Assembly (NCBI GenBank): GCA_035640715.1
Contig: DASQVO010000240.1
Span: forward strand, 1-17,942
From: DASQVO01 sp035640715
GTDB taxonomy: Bacteria > Actinomycetota > Actinomycetes > Streptosporangiales > Streptosporangiaceae
Length of the DNA: 17,942 nucleotides
Reading direction: 5' to 3'
Shown: positions 16,001 to 17,942 of the stretch, one piece after another
Numbering within the stretch: position 1 is the stretch's first letter
Layout of the letters: every line of letters starts with the position of its first letter
Program-made: the position numbers and the translations under genes
The notes under the pieces: generated by a model
Seen by the model: the letters and a program-made list of their open reading frames with translations, nothing else
Told to the model about the DNA's origin: nothing
Databases searched by the model: none

Positions 16001-16137
16001 TGCACGCCGACATGCGCACGCGGGCGCAGCGCGGCCTGCGTCTCGAACAGCTCGTGAAGGCAGCTGTCCCGCGGATATGGCATGGTACTGGAATTCCAGG
16101 TCGTTACGGATTCGGCCATCACACCGACCATCATCAA
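13078..16137 (-). CDS. single-module NRPS-like protein: adenylation - thiolation - terminal reductase
   Basis: 1019 residues with no condensation domain. Adenylation domain, about 24-510: YVMFTSGSTGRPKPVAIPH, NFYGPTE, YRTGD, RQIKLRGHRIELDEVEARL, and the catalytic Lys504 in TTAGKVDRR. Thiolation domain, about 530-605: FFELGGDS with the phosphopantetheine Ser561. Thioester-reductase domain, about 640-1010: NADPH loop LTGASGFVG (647-655), VHAAAQVNFLYPY, and the catalytic pair in GYAESKW (Tyr806, Lys810). Binding-pocket residues by alignment to PheA, by eye, are D-A-I-G-S-G-F-V-V-K. The leading Asp suggests an alpha-amino acid; the side chain is not predictable from this. Such proteins load one acid and release it as an aldehyde or alcohol. 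No MbtH partner is visible. ATG at 16137 has GGTGA upstream; an in-frame ATG lies 6 codons in. Likely co-transcribed with the flavoprotein gene ahead and the two P450 genes behind. Confidence 0.95.
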   Translation of the reverse strand: MMMVGVMAESVTTWNSSTMPYPRDSCLHELFETQAALRPRAHVGVHHGRDLSYGELKTRSDGLAARLYDAGVRHGDTVGVSGTRSLEALVAFLGILKAGAAYVPLDDTWPPRRLQAMADEAVLQTVVTLPGSVCRLRRMRTRIDLAAPAPAAPVEVPRAVATPTDCAYVMFTSGSTGRPKPVAIPHRGVVRLAASDLVGQRPRPGDRVLHAYGLSSDASTIEIWAALLSGACLVLVDREELLSPVALEERLVSERVAIAYLTTGVFHHVARTRPQALRTLRFASAGGEAMDPDLTRAVLAVCPDTTVVNFYGPTENSVVSTAHLVRDLPGGETAVPIGRPLENSVCYVLREDGTPADVGEEGELFVGGDGLALGYLGDPELTAARFVERPVAPGARLYRTGDRAVWRDNGELEYRARVDRQIKLRGHRIELDEVEARLRADDTIGEAVVEAEGDALTGYVTSARPGETVPLERVRKELAAWLPTAAVPAALLEVPAFPVTTAGKVDRRRLRETTGRAVRRTAPWAPHEDEAPHGPVADIWQMVLQVRPAADDDFFELGGDSLLAAEVVNRILTALGIDARHGSTLVHNLLRGPTLRGFSAAVAAVRDSDAPEAAPHVDFRAEARLGFTLPQRRGPAPDWQRPRDVLLTGASGFVGAFLLDRLLRTTSARIHCPVRSRNRSHARHRVTANLARYGLAPPPADRLECFPADLAEAGLGLESGHAGELAGSLDLVVHAAAQVNFLYPYDALRRANVDATKQVVRLAAVRGAPVHFLSTIAVVAGFGTAGTRHVDEDVPLDHADRLTMGYAESKWVAEQALQEAARQGLPMAIYRPYEITGDRRTGACNTETAICSLFKTIAETGLAPDIPLPLDFVPVDYLATAIVRIATRYRAICRTYHLTNPRPASLHDMLDRMRAVGHLIRQLPYQEWVDELVRHVAHNPTSATAPFISLCVDRSHKADMSVKEMYFEGTFPTLGRANVENAVGDLRCPPVDADLLDRYLEYFYTTGFIERPSPPRSSP

Positions 16138-16194
16138 AATTCACCGTTGAACTATCGGAGTCCCCGCACGGGCCGATCGAGGGGCCAGGGTTTT

Positions 16195-16647
16195 CTAGCT
16201 GAATTCCGCAGCGAAGGCCGCGAAGTCGGCCGTTCGCCATCGCTGGGGACGCATGCGGAAGAGGATGTCCTCGGCGAGCTGATGGCCATTGGCCTGGAGA
16301 TAGGCCGCGGCCGTCTCCGAGTCCAGGTACCGGTGGGCCAGGGCCTCACGCTCGGCCGGTACCAGGGGGTCGTCCACGGCCACGATCGGCCCCTCCACGC
16401 TGACGTACTAGTAGGGGGGCGTTTCTTTCTGGGCGCACAGGCTGAACCGCCCCGCAGCGCGCAGAAGCCGGGCTTTCACCGACTCCCGGGAGGTCTCTAC
16501 GAGGACATCGCCGCCGGGACGGTAGCCGTACCAGACCGGCACCAGCAGCGGTGCGCTCACACCGCACGGGTCGTGCACTCCCAGGACTCCGACGTGAAGG
16601 TCGGCGAGAAACCTCTCCCGATCTTCGACGGACATCGCCAAATCCAC
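16195..16647 (-). pseudogene. PNPOx-family flavin protein interrupted by an in-frame TAG
   Basis: A split-barrel protein of the pyridoxamine 5'-phosphate oxidase family, about 150 codons. It starts at GTG 16647 behind GAGGTGA and reads VDLAMSVEDRERFLADLHVG, then APLLVPVWYGYRPGGDVLVE and GRFSLCAQKETPPY. A TAG (16408-16410) follows, and the same frame resumes with the expected YVSVEGPIVAVDDPLVPAER and ends FRMRPQRWRTADFAAFAAEF. Relatives have a normal residue, often Lys or Arg, at the TAG position, and no frameshift is present. So this is a single nonsense change in an otherwise complete gene, an unusual readthrough codon, or a sequencing error. Members bind FMN or F420 and oxidise or reduce small molecules. 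It begins the cassette, 57 bp before the NRPS-like gene. Confidence 0.85.
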
Positions 16648-17115
16648 GTAGGTCACCTCGCTTCGGCAATGTATGGCTGAGGACGTCTCGCGGCTGCCTT
16701 CACCGGGCCGGGCCGCCACCATCTGGCCTTGTACGGGCGGGACCGCCCGACCGTGAGAATCGGCGCGCCCGGGGTCGGCAACGCTTGGGGACTCCCGAAG
16801 CCCCGGCGGCAAGCGAGCCGACCGCCCGGAGCACTGATGCTGGTCTCCGAAGGCCGCCACGCGTGTTGACGTTCTCATCTGCCCGGGGTGTGGGTGCCGG
16901 AAACTATGTCACCTCATACGACCTGGGAATATTCATGGATTAGCCTGCCGATCCGGTCACGCCGCAGAACGCGCATATCGGTTATTTCGTTGCGTGGAAG
17001 TGCACGCCCAGCAGGCGAGTCCTGCCGCAGCGCCTGTGCCGCTCGGAAACCCGGTTTCGTGCTGTGGGCTGGGGTTTTGCTGCGGGATCAGTGCTGTGGC
17101 TGGGACCATCTCGGG
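16648..17115. other. intergenic region upstream of the cassette
   Basis: No gene is supported. It should contain the promoter for the minus-strand flavoprotein-NRPS-P450 unit, but I see no convincing -35/-10 pair at normal spacing. The right part leads into the transposase remnant. Open frames here lack recognisable domains. Confidence 0.5.
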
Positions 17116-17530
17116 GTGTTGTTGTCGCTGGTCCACCGGTTGGTGAGGTGTCTGTTCGGCCTGCTGGCGGTGCTGGTCCGGTCTGATCTGTCCAAGGACG
17201 CCGGACTGCTGGTGCTCCGTCACGAGAACCAGGTGCTGCGCCGTCAGGCCGGACGCGGACCGCGATGAGATCACGCCGGCCGGCTCTGGCCTTCGGCTCG
17301 GCGCGCTGCGGTTCTTGATTCGTGATCGCGATCCGCTCTTCACCGCTGCGTTCGGGGAGGTGTTCAAGGCTGAAGGCATGCGGACCATCACAACCCTGCC
17401 GCGAACGCCGAGGATGAACGCCGTCTGCGAACGCGTGATCGGAACACTCCGCCGCGAACTCCTGGACCGGATCCTGATCCTCGGCGAACGCCACCTGGCC
17501 CTGGTGCTCCGCGAGTACGTGATCCAACAG
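17116..17530 (+). pseudogene. integrase-core IS transposase, internally deleted remnant
   Basis: The N-terminal part begins with a GTG at 17116: VLLSLVHRLVRCLFGLLAVL, then RSDLSKDAGLLVLRHENQVL and RRQAGRGPR. A TGA then stands where the family has Trp (RPRWD). Just after DHAGRLWP, near 17310, the frame changes and the sequence jumps to the C-terminal catalytic part: LRFLIRDRDPLFTAAFGEVF, then PRTPRMNAVCERVIGTLRRE and LLDRILILGERHLALVLREY. The first catalytic Asp and the helix-turn-helix are deleted; the second Asp (RDRD) and Glu (CERVIGTLRREL) remain. It is non-functional. The C-terminus loses homology near 17525 (YVIQQDGL instead of a YNxHRPH-like end). Same family as the internal fragment at 10252-10379, in opposite orientation. 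Confidence 0.85.
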
Positions 17531-17643
17531 GATGGGCTGCGCGGCGAGGTCCCTGCTCCCGGTGATCGGGTGCGGGCCTTTTCCGCGCAGCCTTCCTCCG
17601 AACCCAGCGGGCACCCTTTCGATGCACTGGGCTCTCCGGTGAC

Positions 17644-17754
17644 TTATGCCGTGTTCGCGACGGGGTTTGCGTGGATGCGGTCATGGCACGGCGCGCAGAC
17701 CACGAGGGTCTTGCGCCGCATTTTTGCCATGAGGGCTGCCCACGCGGGCTGGCC
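17644..17754 (-). pseudogene. HNH tail fragment, probably group II intron maturase C-terminus
   Basis: The frame reads GQPAWAALMAKMRRKTLVVC, then APCHDRIHANPVANTA and stop. RRKTLVVCxxCHxxIH is the end of the HNH endonuclease domain found at the C-terminus of many bacterial group II intron-encoded reverse transcriptases. Upstream codons lose the resemblance and run into a hairpin, so only this tail survives. A stand-alone HNH gene remnant is possible. Confidence 0.55.
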
Positions 17755-17791
17755 CGGCCCTGGCCTGCCGAGGCTGGCGAGCGAGGCCGTG

Positions 17792-17820
17792 CCGACCCCA
17801 CCCCACAAGGGCGGGGTCGG
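17792..17820 (-). terminator. GC-rich hairpin downstream of the partial right-edge gene
   Basis: CCGACCCC (17792-17799) pairs with GGGGTCGG (17813-17820), with CCC/GGG pairs inside and a small loop. On the minus strand it begins 27 nt beyond the stop codon at 17847. No T-run follows. Confidence 0.55.
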
Positions 17821-17846
17821 CGGCGTTCCCGCAGCCCAGGTCGGGG

Positions 17847-17942
17847 TCAGCGGCCATCGGGCAGCGGCCCGGCATAGCCCAGCCACGGCCCGGTCATCGC
17901 GGCCAGGAGGCTGTGCTGCGCGTCGTCGAGGCCGAGTTGCCA
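17847..17942 (-). CDS. C-terminal end of an unidentified protein (cut by window edge)
   Basis: The last 31 codons read WQLGLDDAQHSLLAAMTGPW, then LGYAGPLPDGR and TGA. The amphipathic composition and the hairpin after the stop support a real gene whose body lies beyond the right edge. The family is not recognised. Confidence 0.45.
   Translation of the reverse strand, partial: WQLGLDDAQHSLLAAMTGPWLGYAGPLPDGR

Noticed and set aside
14125..16680. An 851-codon open frame on the plus strand antisense to the NRPS-like gene, and similar long antisense frames over the P450s and the propeller gene
   Set aside because: Shadow frames typical of GC-rich coding DNA: composition is dominated by Gly/Arg/Val/Asp with no domain motifs, while the opposite strand encodes complete, motif-rich proteins.
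1..17942. CRISPR arrays, rRNA genes or complete tRNA genes
   Set aside because: No regularly spaced repeats and no rRNA-like sequence seen. The only tRNA sequence is the two 3'-half remnants.

Overview
The window is GC-rich DNA whose genes start with ATG or GTG behind GA-rich ribosome-binding sites. The gene families present (PAS-GAF-SpoIIE phosphatase, luciferase-like monooxygenase, DUF2637 spread protein, pSAM2-type integrase) point to an actinomycete related to Streptomyces or Streptosporangium. The sequence alone does not fix the genus.

Layout: (i) 1-2050, an intact PAS-GAF-PP2C (SpoIIE-type) phosphatase on the minus strand. (ii) 2051-7496, an accessory segment bracketed by two direct copies of the 3' half of a tRNA-Pro(GGG) gene, which is the kind of site pSAM2-like elements use for integration. 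Inside are a divergent locus (intact FMN reductase with a decayed DHA2-type MFS exporter on one side, intact TetR regulator with a truncated luciferase-like oxidoreductase on the other) and a lipoprotein beta-propeller gene. (iii) 7497-10400, remains of an actinomycete integrative and conjugative element (AICE): an integrase broken by three frameshifts, a small secreted META/HslJ-like protein, an intact DUF2637 (SpdB2-like) membrane protein, and a gene fragment joined to a transposase fragment. (iv) 10518-16647, a compact biosynthetic cassette on the minus strand: a PNPOx-family flavoprotein gene interrupted by a TAG, a single-module NRPS-like protein (adenylation, thiolation, terminal reductase), and two cytochromes P450 of identical length. 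(v) 16648-17942, an IS transposase remnant, an HNH fragment likely from a group II intron protein, and the last codons of a gene that runs out of the window.

The most notable content is the A-T-reductase plus twin-P450 cassette. A likely logic is that one amino acid is loaded on the carrier domain, oxidised by one or both P450s, and released as an aldehyde by the NADPH-dependent terminal domain. Both P450s lack the acidic residue normally found in the I-helix. Fragments of the same transposase family lie on each side of the cassette. Much of the rest is decaying mobile DNA, including the two tRNA-Pro-derived sites and a 92-bp degenerate direct repeat 6.9 kb apart, consistent with repeated element insertion at a tRNA-Pro gene.
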